A stretch of DNA of 64,000 bases, taken from assembly GCA_016720065.1 (NCBI GenBank), contig JADJXY010000002.1, forward strand, positions 199,001-263,000. Reading direction: 5' to 3'. The notes under the pieces were generated by a model that had not been told where the DNA came from, searched no databases, and was given only the letters and a program-made list of their open reading frames with translations. Both the position numbers and the translations under genes were made by a program. Positions within the stretch are counted from its first letter, which is position 1. Each line of letters opens with the position of its first letter. Source of the stretch: Betaproteobacteria bacterium. GTDB lineage: Bacteria; Pseudomonadota; Gammaproteobacteria; Burkholderiales; Rhodocyclaceae. Below, piece after piece: positions 8,427 through 16,676 of the stretch.

Positions 8427-11265
8427 ATGGAAGCCATACTGCGACGCGGAGCCCGGGGTAACCGGGTGGTGGAACTGAAAAAGGCCCTCGGGGCCGTCCT
8501 CGGGCCGGTGGCGGCGGAATACGCCGGGCTGGCCATGGGTGACGCGCTGGATGCCGATACCGAAGCAGCGTTGCGACGCTGGCAGGCCGGGGTGGGGCTG
8601 ATTGCGGACGGCGTCGTCGGGCCGCGCTGCCTGGAGGCCCTGGGGGTGGTGGCTTTCGCAGCGCTTGAGGCCACGCCTTCGGCCGACGCCGTGCGCACCC
8701 TCTTCCCGGCCACCAAGCCGGCCAACATCGCCCGCTTTCTGCCCTATGTGCTGGCCGCCCTGCGCGCTGCCGGACTGGCCGATCGGGGCCTGCTGCTGAG
8801 CGCCTTGGGCACCATCCGTGCCGAGAGCGAGGGCTTTCTGCCCATTTCCGAATTCCAGTCGCAATTCAACACGCCTCCCGGCGGGGCGCCTTTCAGCCTT
8901 TACGACGGCCGGAAAAACCTGGGCAACACCCAGGCCGGCGACGGGGCCCGCTTCATGGGGCGGGGGTTCGTCCAACTGACCGGGCGGGCCAATTACCGGC
9001 AGTTTGGCGCGGAGTTGGGTATCGACCTGGAAGCAGAACCGGATCTCGCCAATGCGCCGGAAATCGCCGCCGCCCTGCTCGCTGCCTTCCTCACCAGCCG
9101 GGCCTCGGCCCTGCGCGAAGCCTTGGCGGCGGACGACCTGCGCCGGGCGCGCAAACTGGTCAATGGCGGCAGCCATGGTCTGGCCCGCTTCAAGGATGTC
9201 TTTGCCCGGGCCGCTCCGTCCTGGCCGGAGGCAGCGGCGACCGGCCTCGTTGGGGCGGCAGGCCGGGCCGGGCGGCAGGCGCCCGTCGGTCGCGCCGGGC
9301 GCAAGCTTACGGCGGTGCCCGACCCGGGGGATCTGCGCGACCGCGCCTACGCGCCGCCTCCCGTGTCCTTGCCCGACCAGTATCCTCCCGACGAGCGCAT
9401 CAAGGCCTGCCTGGGGGCCTATACCCGGGCCGGGCTGATCCTCGACCAGGGCCAGGAGGGGGCTTGTACCGGCTTCGGCCTGGCCTGTGTGATCAACTAT
9501 CTGCTGTGGCAGAAGGCGGGCATGCCCAAGCGCCTGGAGTCGGTCAGTCCCCGCATGTTGTACGACTTTGCGCGCCGCTACGACGAATACGCCGGCGAGG
9601 ATTACGACGGTTCGAGCTGCCGCGGCGCCTTGAAGGGCTGGCACAAGCATGGTGTCTGCCTGAACAAGGACTGGCCCTACCGCCAGGGGCGAAAGCGGCA
9701 CGCCGCTCTTCGGTTGGGCCGAGCGGGCCACCCGCACGACCCTGGGGGTCTATTTCCGCATCGACAAGGCCTCCATCACCGACCTGCAGGCGGCCATTCG
9801 CGAAGTGGGGGCGGTCTACGTCTCCGCATTTACGCACGATGGCTGGAGTCTGGACAAAGCCGACCGCAAGCCTCCCGCAGGCCATGAGGACGTGCCCAGC
9901 ATTCCCTTCGACGGCCAGCCTTCCCGCGACGGCGGCCATGCCTTTGCCCTGGTGGGTTTCAACGAACGGGGTTTCATCGTCCAGAATTCCTGGGGGGTCG
10001 ATTGGGGGCGGGGCGGTTTTGCCGTCCTCGCCTACGCGGACTGGCTGGCCAACGCCATGGACGCCTGGGTGGCGGCCCTGGGGGTGCCCGGCGTCGTCGT
10101 CGGCCGCCTCACCGGCGGCGGGGCGCGGGCCGGCGCCGCCGCCGGGGCCGACCAGAGCCGCTGGTGGAGCGAGGATCAGGCCTACCGCCACAGCGTCGTC
10201 CTGGGCAACGACGGCCGGGTGGACCGCTACCTTACCGAGGACGAACCGAGCCGCAAGCTCTTCCACCAGGCCTGCGTGCTGCCCGACGCCTGGTTCCGCC
10301 AGAGCGGCGCGGACAGCAAGCGCCTGGTCATCTACGCCCACGGCGGCCTCAACAGCGAATCCGACGGGATCGACCGGGCCCGGGCCATGGGCCGCTACTT
10401 CACCGGCAACGGCTGCTACCCGCTGTTCCTGGTGTGGAAGACGGGCATCCTGGAATCCATCGGCAACCTGCTGCGGGAGGCCTTCGCACCGAAGCCCGGG
10501 CTGGCGGGCTGGTCTTTGGCCGATCTCAGTGATCCCATGATCGAAAAACATCTGGGCCGCAAGGCCGTCCGCCCCATCTGGAGCGAAATGAAGGAAAACG
10601 CCCAGCGCTCCGCCCTCACCGGCCGCGGCGGCGACCTCCTGGCGGACGCCCTCACCAAGCTCGCGGCCACCTGGGGCGACCAGCTGGAAATCTATCTGGT
10701 GGGGCACTCCGCCGGCTCCATCATCCTCGGCGCCTTCCTCAGACTCCTGGCCCAGAGAGGCCTCGTTCCCCGCCTCGCCTCCACCCATCTCTTTGCCCCG
10801 GCGTGCAGCGTGGAATTCGCCAACCAGCACTACGCCGCCCTGCCGGAAGTCATGCAGAAGCTCCACGTGCACGTACTCTCCAACCGGGTCGAACTCGACG
10901 ACAATGTTGCCGGCATCTACCGGAAGTCGCTGCTGTACTTCGTTTCCAACGCCCTGGAGACGGACCTGCGCACGCCCATCCTGGGCCTGGACAAGATCAA
11001 CGACCCCGGCTACGGCGGTTGGGACGGCGCCTCCAGCACTGTCGCGGCCCTCGCCACCTGGCGCGAGGTCGCCCGTGCGGCGGGTCTCGGCAAGCGCTGG
11101 AAGGTGATCGACAGCGACAAGGTGCTCAGCGCCCAAAAGCCCGAAACCCCCATCGACGCCGCCCACGGCAGCTTCGACAACGATCTGGCGGTGATCAAGA
11201 GCACCCTGGAAACCATCACCGGCGGGCCGCTGGCGCTGGCGGTGGATGATTTACGGGGGTTCTGA
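8427..11265 (+). CDS. Multi-hydrolase: PG-binding + GH19 + papain-like protease + alpha/beta-hydrolase (frameshifted)
   Basis: About 945 residues if the frame is repaired. Residues 1-80 look like a peptidoglycan-binding domain (LRRGARGNRVVELKK, then DGVVGPRCLEAL). Residues 90-265 look like a GH19 chitinase/lysozyme, with RAESEGF (likely catalytic E133), NTQAGDGARFMGRGFVQLTGRANY split by the family's glycine-rich turn, and a C-terminal helix. Residues 325-560 are papain-like: DQGQEGACTGF (Cys347), DGGHAFALVGF (His) and VQNSWGVDWG (Asn). The last 350 residues resemble an alpha/beta-hydrolase: VIYAHGGLNS (oxyanion) and VGHSAGS (nucleophile). No signal peptide is visible. The start at 8427 has a good GGAGG site. 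The frame breaks at the G run 9686-9689, where removing one G joins the halves. The domain calls come from motifs, not profile searches. Confidence 0.75.
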
Positions 11266-11304
11266 GGCGCCGACAGGTGGATTTTCGATGCCGGGGGCGG
11301 CGAT

Positions 11305-12237
11305 TCAGTCGGTTGCGGCCGGCAAGTCCCAATCGCCGACCCCGGCGTTGTCGGTCTGGTGGAACTGGCGCACCCAGCTCACCACGTTCTGGAAATCGCT
11401 GTTTTCCTGGGCCAGGCGGTTGCAGGCATCCCAGTCGATGTCCGGGCGCTCCCGGGCGGGGATCAGCACTTCGCTCTCGCTCGGGTCGTGGGCGTCCAGG
11501 CGGATCAGGCCGATGCCGTAGGAGGCGGCGAGCAGCCGCAGTTCCTTCATGGCCGATTCCTGGATTTCGGCTGCCACCAGATAGCCGAGATTGGCCCAGC
11601 TGGAGTTGGAAACCGCCTGGAACCAGGCTTCCCGTACGTTGGCCCGGTTGATCAGCAACTTGACCTCGAAGGACCACAAGCGCGCCCGTTGCGCCCCCAC
11701 CTGCTGCACGCAGGCGCGGATTTCCCGGTCCCACTCCCGCCCCAGGTCTTCCAGGGCCACCAGGTCGGGGAACAGCCACTTGTTGCCGTTGGGGCCGTTG
11801 CGGTTGGAAGAGCGTTTCTCGTCGATACGCTTGGGGAAGAGCTGCCATTCGCTGTGCAGGTAGCGGCAAAGCAGCGGGTAAAGCTCATGCTCGCTCAGCT
11901 TTCCCCTGGGCGTTGCGGCAGTCTTCTCCGCCTCCGCCACTTCGGCGGCTTCCGTGACCGCCGTCCAGTAATACTGGCGCGGCCGGCCTTCCGTCGTGCG
12001 CACCTGGGGCCAGCGCTTCTGGATTTCCGGGCGATTGGCGCCGATCTCGGCCACCAACTGCCACAGAAAGGCCGCGTCCTCGCGCAAATCCTGCTGACTG
12101 TTCCGCCGCTTCTCCTCGCAGGCCTCGCGCAGATTCTCGAAAATCCAGAGGGCGATCTGCCGCGCCGTGAAGCGCTCGTTGGGCCGGGCCTTGAGAAAAT
12201 CGACGAGGGTTTGGCGGAGGTTGAGTTTGGTGGTCAT
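11305..12237 (-). CDS. HrgA-like protein (COG2958 type)
   Basis: 310 residues. The N-terminal 80 residues look like a HARE-type winged helix (LNLRQTLVDFLKARPNERFTA and following). The C-terminal half contains the family core: LYPLLCRYL, then RSSNRNGPNGNKWLFPDLV, then FEVKLLINRANVREAWFQ. The spaced acidic/Lys pattern (PD...FEVKL) resembles the PD-(D/E)xK nuclease fold and suggests a DNA-cutting or restriction-linked role, as for Helicobacter HrgA. That is inference. The start (MTTKLN) lies 13 bp after the fic stop, so it was probably co-transcribed with the antitoxin-fic pair. It is intact although fic is broken. Confidence 0.7.
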   Translation of the reverse strand: MTTKLNLRQTLVDFLKARPNERFTARQIALWIFENLREACEEKRRNSQQDLREDAAFLWQLVAEIGANRPEIQKRWPQVRTTEGRPRQYYWTAVTEAAEVAEAEKTAATPRGKLSEHELYPLLCRYLHSEWQLFPKRIDEKRSSNRNGPNGNKWLFPDLVALEDLGREWDREIRACVQQVGAQRARLWSFEVKLLINRANVREAWFQAVSNSSWANLGYLVAAEIQESAMKELRLLAASYGIGLIRLDAHDPSESEVLIPARERPDIDWDACNRLAQENSDFQNVVSWVRQFHQTDNAGVGDWDLPAATD

Positions 12238-12250
12238 TTGTCCAGGCCGG

Positions 12251-13008
12251 CTATTCGATAATCGCCGTGATTCGTTCCAGCAGTGCTTCGAGCTGCATAT
12301 TGTCACCGCGGAAGCTGGCGGTCATGGCGGCGACCATTTCGTCGCGGCTGACTTCGGCGAAGTCGATGAAGTAGCCTGCCTGTTCCGCCAACTGTGCGCA
12401 GAACGCGCGTTGAACCCGGCCATTGCCGTCTCGGAAGGGATGGGCAGCGTTGATTTCGCCCAGGTCGTGGGCCAGTCGTCGGATGACGGTTTCCGGTGGG
12501 TAGCCGAGCAGGAAATTCTCCTTGGCAATCTCGTCCAGCTGCTGGCCGAGGTAGGCTTCGATCTTGCCGCAGTTACCAAAACGGCTGCTGCCCTTGCTGA
12601 TGTCGACAGTGCGCAGTTGCCCGGCCCAGTCTTAGACATCCTGAAACAGATGACGGTGGATCGCTTGCAGGTGGGGTAGGTTGAATTTCCCGGCGATTGG
12701 AGTCTAGTAGTCAGTCACATAGGTTTGCGTGAATGCCGAGGCGCGCCTCCGCGCCCGGATCGCGCGAAGCGAACCGCAGCCATAGCCGAAGCTATGGCGA
12801 GGATGAGCGACAAAGCGAGCGGGGATGCGGGGCGTGCCGAACATAGCTGAACCTATGTGACTGACTACTAGGTCAGTTCCAACAGACGAATAGCCGTTGC
12901 ATCCGCTTCGAACGCTGCAAGCGCCGTCTGCTCATGCAGATCAGCCTTGTTTTTCAATACATCGGATTCGGGGTAGGTGTAGCAGTCAGACCCGGCGTAG
13001 CGCGACAT
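12251..13008 (-). pseudogene. fic: Fic-domain protein, split by a 168-bp MITE and a nonsense codon
   Basis: Fic proteins transfer AMP or other nucleotides to target proteins. The N-terminus (MSRYAGSDCYTYPESD, then ATAIRLLELT) is followed by the inserted element and then by PIAGKFNLPHLQAIHRHLFQDV, a TAA stop (12632-12634) where the family has Tyr, and DWAGQLRTVDISKG. The active-site motif HPFRDGNGR is encoded at 12416-12442. Removing the element plus one 2-bp duplication restores one frame from 13008 to the stop at 12251, except for the TAA. The start overlaps the antitoxin gene by 23 bases. Two independent lesions mean no active product, but the catalytic half is otherwise well preserved, so inactivation seems recent. 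Confidence 0.88.
12704..12871. mobile_element. 168-bp MITE with perfect 22-bp inverted ends
   Basis: The ends (12704-12725 and 12850-12871) are perfect 22-bp inverted repeats beginning CTAGTAGTCAGTCACATAGG. A 2-bp GT duplication flanks the element (12702-12703 and 12872-12873). It contains no gene. Inside is a further inverted repeat CCATAG/CTATGG (12780-12785 and 12792-12797), so the transcript could fold into a long hairpin. It sits inside fic, and excision with one GT restores the reading frame. It must depend on a transposase encoded elsewhere; the parent element is not in this window. Confidence 0.88.
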
Positions 13009-13177
13009 GGCGACTCATCACATCGGCAAGCAGTTTGTCGGTCGTGACGTTGCCGGCAATGCAGGTACGAAGCCCGCTGACGACGCTCGGACTGGGCGTC
13101 AGTTGCTCGATGCGTAGCGAAGCCAGGACGTTTGCAACAGCCTTTTGCCGCTTGGCCGACTTGCTGATCGTTTTCAT
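12986..13177 (-). CDS. VbhA-like antitoxin of the Fic pair
   Basis: Small protein of 63 residues, start at 13177. It matches the VbhA-type antitoxin pattern: a Lys-rich start (MKTISKSAKRQKAV), then ASLRIEQLTPSPSV, then a short helical end with IAGNVTTDKLLADVM. In known antitoxins an inhibitory helix with an S/T-xxx-E/D-G motif blocks the Fic ATP site. Here S-LRI-E-Q matches except that the Gly is Gln. Its 3' end overlaps the fic start by 23 bases. With fic dead, the antitoxin is a free-standing relic. Confidence 0.75.
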   Translation of the reverse strand: MKTISKSAKRQKAVANVLASLRIEQLTPSPSVVSGLRTCIAGNVTTDKLLADVMSRHVALRRV

Positions 13178-13276
13178 GGCGCACCTCTAGAACATTGGCT
13201 TGTCGGCCTTGATTTTAGCATCCTGAGAAAATGTTCCGGCCCCGATTTGGGGGATGGGAGATGAGGTTGGAGCGTC

Positions 13277-13341
13277 TTCGTTGGGGAGTGGGGAGGGCTT
13301 CTCCGCCGTCCCCAACGAAAACGCCCCGGTTTCCCGGGGCG
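13277..13341 (-). terminator. Hairpins after the truncated aceB copy
   Basis: The stem CGCCCCGG (13322-13329) / CCGGGGCG (13334-13341) is followed on the minus strand by TTTTCG, a plausible rho-independent terminator for the aceB 3' copy. A second 11-bp inverted repeat (13277-13287 with 13309-13319, TTCGTTGGGGA) overlaps the T-rich part. Confidence 0.65.
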
Positions 13342-13399
13342 CTTTCTTGCGGCTTCTCTGTCGGGGTGGGGCGTCTGATGCGCCGCTCCCGGTTGCTGC

Positions 13400-13655
13400 T
13401 CAGGCCATCTCCTCGTACAGCGGGAGGGGCAGGAATTCCGGATATTCCGGGGTCAGGGACATCTTGTCAAAGGTGCCGGCGGCTTGGTCGTAGCTGGCGG
13501 TGTCCTCGCCCTGGGCGGTGACGGTGGCCTTCACCTTGGCCAGTTCCTCGGCGATCATGGGGCGCACCATCTCGACCGTGACCTTGCGGCCGTCGTTGAG
13601 CACGCCCTTGGGCGAGACCACCCACTGCCACACCTGCGAGCGGGAGATCTCGGCT
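13400..13655 (-). pseudogene. Truncated malate synthase, C-terminal 82-residue copy
   Basis: Encodes the last 82 residues of malate synthase A (ISRSQVWQWVVSPKG through the Met-Ala end). It is a diverged duplicate of the end of the intact aceB at 15056. Five of 82 residues differ, and homology stops abruptly near 13655, just before the DUF4143 ATPase stop at 13667. It has no start codon of its own family and is too short for catalysis. It retains its own stop and a terminator different from that of the intact gene, so it looks like a second aceB 3' end left by recombination or insertion. Confidence 0.85.
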
Positions 13656-13666
13656 GGCTAGGGCGT

Positions 13667-14836
13667 TCATGCTGGCGTGATGGCTGCCTGAAAGTCTCGC
13701 CAGCCCAAGATTTTCACGCCGCTGCGTTCGTGACTATCGTCTCCGCCATAGATCAGCCAGGGGGTCAGCGCTTCGTCTTCGGCCATGCGGGTAGCCCGTT
13801 GGCCGGCGCGGATGGTGTCGCTGGTGATGGTTTGCCCAGACTTGATCTCCACCATTTGCAGGCGGTTGTCCTGCTCGAAGATCAGGTCGGCCTCCAGGCC
13901 ATTGTTGTCGCGCCAGAAGTAGAGGTCGGCCGGCTGTCCCCGGTTGTAGCGGGCCTTGATGAATTCGCCGACGACCCAGTTTTCGAACAGTGCGCCACGC
14001 AGTGGGTGCAGGGCGAGCACGTCTTCGCTGCGGATGCCGAGTAGCCAGCAGGCGAGGCCGGTGTCGAGAAAATACAGTTTCGGCATTTTGACCAGGCGCT
14101 TGCCGAAGTTGCGGAAATACGGCGGGAGCATGTGAATGAGGTCGCTGGATTCGAGTACGGCGAGCCAGCTTTTGGCGGTGTGAGCGGTGATGCCGGCTTC
14201 GCTGGCCAGGGCGCTGATGTTGAGGAGTTGCCCGGTGCGCCCGGCGCACAGGCGCAGGAAGCGCTGGAAGGTGGGCAGGCTCTGGATGTTAAGGACTTGC
14301 CGGATGTCGCGCTCGACGTAGGTGGCGATGTAGCTGGCGAACCAGTCGGCAGGCTCGGCGGGCAGGGTGTGCAGCGCCGGGTAGCCACCCTTGAGCATCA
14401 GGCTGTCGAGCGAGAGTTGGCGGTCGGCGACAGCCGGGATTTCGGAGGCGGCCAGTGGCAGCAGGCGGGTCATGCCGACCCGGCCGGCGAGCGACTGGGT
14501 GACCCCGGCGAGCAGGCCGAATTGCTGTGAGCCGGTGAGGATGAAGCGGCCGGGACGGCGGTCTGCATCGACCATGCCCTGCAGATGCGAGAAAAGGTCG
14601 GGCCAGCGTTGGGCTTCGTCGAAGACCGCGCCCTGGGTGAAGCGTGCCAGAAAGCCGCGCGGGTCTTCGTTGGCAAAGGCACGCTCGACCGGGTCTTCCA
14701 GGCTGACATAGGGCTTGTCGGCAAATTGAGCGCGGGCCAGCGTCGTCTTGCCGGATTGGCGTGATCCGGTCATCGCCAGCACAGGGAAGCGGGCGGCCAG
14801 ACGTTGGAGCGTTGGGATAATCGAGCGAGTCAGCAT
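13667..14836 (-). CDS. DUF4143 AAA-type ATPase
   Basis: 389 residues. The N-terminal ATPase domain has Walker A GSRQSGKTTLA (about 23-33), Walker B GAVFDEAQRWP (near 69) and sensor-1 FILTGSQQ (near 100). The C-terminal DUF4143 part contains YVERDIRQV, ALFENWVVGEFIK, DLYFWRDNNGLEADLIFE and VEIKSGQT, a pattern resembling PD-(D/E)xK nucleases. Proteins of this family are common, mobile, scattered in genomes and mostly of unknown role; defence or toxin-like roles have been proposed. The gene is flanked by partial duplicates of aceB, with its own AT-rich promoter upstream, and so looks like an inserted cassette. Confidence 0.85.
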   Translation of the reverse strand: MLTRSIIPTLQRLAARFPVLAMTGSRQSGKTTLARAQFADKPYVSLEDPVERAFANEDPRGFLARFTQGAVFDEAQRWPDLFSHLQGMVDADRRPGRFILTGSQQFGLLAGVTQSLAGRVGMTRLLPLAASEIPAVADRQLSLDSLMLKGGYPALHTLPAEPADWFASYIATYVERDIRQVLNIQSLPTFQRFLRLCAGRTGQLLNISALASEAGITAHTAKSWLAVLESSDLIHMLPPYFRNFGKRLVKMPKLYFLDTGLACWLLGIRSEDVLALHPLRGALFENWVVGEFIKARYNRGQPADLYFWRDNNGLEADLIFEQDNRLQMVEIKSGQTITSDTIRAGQRATRMAEDEALTPWLIYGGDDSHERSGVKILGWRDFQAAITPA

Positions 14837-14837
14837 T

Positions 14838-14873
14838 TATACAAAAATATCAATTGATTGATTGAATTGTATA
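14838..14873 (-). promoter_or_regulatory. AT-rich inverted repeat upstream of the DUF4143 ATPase
   Basis: TATACAA (14838-14844) and TTGTATA (14867-14873) form an inverted repeat directly before the ATPase start, within a strongly AT-rich island. It probably marks the promoter and a possible self-regulatory site. No binding protein is identified. The rest of 14874-15000 shows no gene. Confidence 0.4.
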
Positions 14874-15000
14874 GATGTGTCGCAAAGGCGTTGATGTTTT
14901 TTATCAGGTAGCCGAGTTTCCGATTTTGGCCCAAATTTCCGGCTGACCGTGGGGTTTGCAATTTGCGAACTTGCCCCGCATCTGAGCCTCATCCGCCAAC

Positions 15001-15030
15001 AAAAAAGCGCCGGGCGTGACCCCGGCGCTT
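15001..15030 (-). terminator. Terminator of aceB
   Basis: Perfect stem AAGCGCCGGG (15005-15014) / CCCGGCGCTT (15021-15030), followed on the minus strand by a T run (the A run at 15001-15006). It lies 26 bp after the aceB stop. Confidence 0.85.
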
Positions 15031-15055
15031 CTGTCTTGTTCCAGCCTTTTATTCC

Positions 15056-16654
15056 TTAGGCCATCGCCTCGTACAGCGGGAGGGTCAGGAATTCCGGATA
15101 TTCCGGGGTCAGGGACATCTTGTCGAAGATGCCCGCGGCCTGGTCGTAGCTGGCGGTGTCCTCGCCCTGGGCGGTGACGGTGGCCTTCACCTTGGTCAGT
15201 TCCTCGGCGATCATGGGGCGCACCATTTCGACAGTGACTTTGCGGCCATCGTCGAGCACGCCCTTGGGCGAGACGACCCACTGCCACACTTGGGAGCGTG
15301 AGATTTCCGCGGTGGCGGCGTCTTCCATCAGGTTGTGGATGGGCACGCAGCCGTTGCCGGCCAGCCAGGAGCCGAGGTAGTGGATGCCGACGTTGATGTT
15401 GTTGCGCAGGCCGGCTTCGGTGATCGGGGTGGTGGGGCGGAAGTCCAGCCACTGGGCCGGGCCGAAGGAGCCTTCGACCTGCTTCTCGAACTGGTTCGGC
15501 TTGTCGCCCAGCACCTTGACGAACTCTTCCATGGCGATGGGCACCAGGCCCGGGTGGGCCACCCAGCCGCCGTCGAAGCCGTCGTTGGCGTCGCGGGTCT
15601 TGTCGTGACGGATGCCGGCCAGGGCCTTTTCGTTGGCCACCGGGTCGTTCTTGATGGGGATCAGGGCCGACATGCCGCCCATGGCCGGGGCGCCACGCTT
15701 GTGACAGGCCTGGACGAGAGCCAGGGCGTAGCCGCGCATGAAGGGAACTTCCATGGTGATGGCGCCGCGCTGGGCCAGGCAGAAGTCCTTGTTCTTCTTG
15801 AACTTCTTGATGCAGGAGAAGATGTAGTCCCAGCGGCCGGCATTCAGCCCGGCGGAGTGGTTGCGCAGTTCGAAGAGGATTTCTTCCATCTCGAAGGTGG
15901 CGAGGATGGTCTCGATCAGCACGGTGGCCTTGATGGTCCCTTGCGGCAGGCCGATGTGATCCTGGGCCAGGACGAAGATGTCGTTCCACAGACGGGCTTC
16001 CAGGTGGCTTTCCATCTTGGGCAGGTAGTAGAAGGGGCCGGCGCCGCGGGCGATCTGCTCCTTGGCGTTGTGGAAGAAGACCAGGCCGAAGTCGAAGATG
16101 CCGCCAGAAACGCGCTGGCCGTCGACGAGGACGTGCTTCTCGTCCAGGTGCCAGCCGCGGGGGCGGATCTGCAGGGTGGCTACTTGCTCGTTGAGCTTGT
16201 ATTCCTTGCCGGCTTCGTTGGTGAAGCTGAGTTCGCGGCGGATGGCCTTGTACAGGTTCACCTGGCCCTGGATCTGGTTCTCCCAGTTGGGGGAGTTGGA
16301 ATCCTCGAAGTCCGTCATGTAGGAGTCAGCGCCGGAGTTGAAGGCGTTGATGATCATCTTGGATTCCACCGGGCCGGTGATTTCCACCCGGCGGCACTGC
16401 AGGGCGGCGGGCACCGGGGCGACCTTCCAGTCCCCTTCGCGCACGGCCTTGGTTTCCGGCAGGAAATCGGGCATCTCGCCGGCGTCGATGCGGGCCTGGC
16501 GGGCGACGCGGGCCTTCAACAGCTCCTGGCGGCGGGCTTCGCAGGCGCGGTGCAGCTTGGCGACGAAGGCCAGGGCTTCGGTGCTGAGAATGGATTCCCA
16601 TTCGGGCTTCACGGGGGCGGTGATTTGCACACCGGCGGGGAGGTTGAGGGCCAT
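15056..16654 (-). CDS. aceB: Malate synthase A
   Basis: Condenses glyoxylate with acetyl-CoA to malate, the second step of the glyoxylate shunt. The protein has 532 residues, typical of the short cytosolic AceB form. Diagnostic stretches include TDFEDSNSPNW (metal-site acidic residues), LPKMESHLEARLW, ATVLIETILATFEMEEIL, RGYALALVQACHKRGAPAMGGM in the substrate-loop region, and DGGWVAHPGLVP. The start at 16654 (MALNLPAGVQ) has an AAGGAG site and matches the family; the longer in-frame extension does not. The TauE/SafE gene upstream is 22 bp away in the same direction. Its partner isocitrate lyase is at 28292. Confidence 0.95.
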   Translation of the reverse strand: MALNLPAGVQITAPVKPEWESILSTEALAFVAKLHRACEARRQELLKARVARQARIDAGEMPDFLPETKAVREGDWKVAPVPAALQCRRVEITGPVESKMIINAFNSGADSYMTDFEDSNSPNWENQIQGQVNLYKAIRRELSFTNEAGKEYKLNEQVATLQIRPRGWHLDEKHVLVDGQRVSGGIFDFGLVFFHNAKEQIARGAGPFYYLPKMESHLEARLWNDIFVLAQDHIGLPQGTIKATVLIETILATFEMEEILFELRNHSAGLNAGRWDYIFSCIKKFKKNKDFCLAQRGAITMEVPFMRGYALALVQACHKRGAPAMGGMSALIPIKNDPVANEKALAGIRHDKTRDANDGFDGGWVAHPGLVPIAMEEFVKVLGDKPNQFEKQVEGSFGPAQWLDFRPTTPITEAGLRNNINVGIHYLGSWLAGNGCVPIHNLMEDAATAEISRSQVWQWVVSPKGVLDDGRKVTVEMVRPMIAEELTKVKATVTAQGEDTASYDQAAGIFDKMSLTPEYPEFLTLPLYEAMA

Positions 16655-16676
16655 GTTTGCTCCTTGGTAAGAAAGG

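Noticed and set aside
12322..12639. Open frame of 105 codons on the minus strand within the fic remnant
   Set aside because: It is in a different frame from the HPFRDGNGR motif and has no homology pattern.
13400..13633. Free-standing 77-residue gene
   Set aside because: It is the end of malate synthase in duplicate, without a start of its own, and is listed as a fragment instead.
13400..13655. aceB copy as target-site duplication of the ATPase cassette
   Set aside because: The copies differ at several positions and are about 250 bp long, far from any transposase-type duplication.
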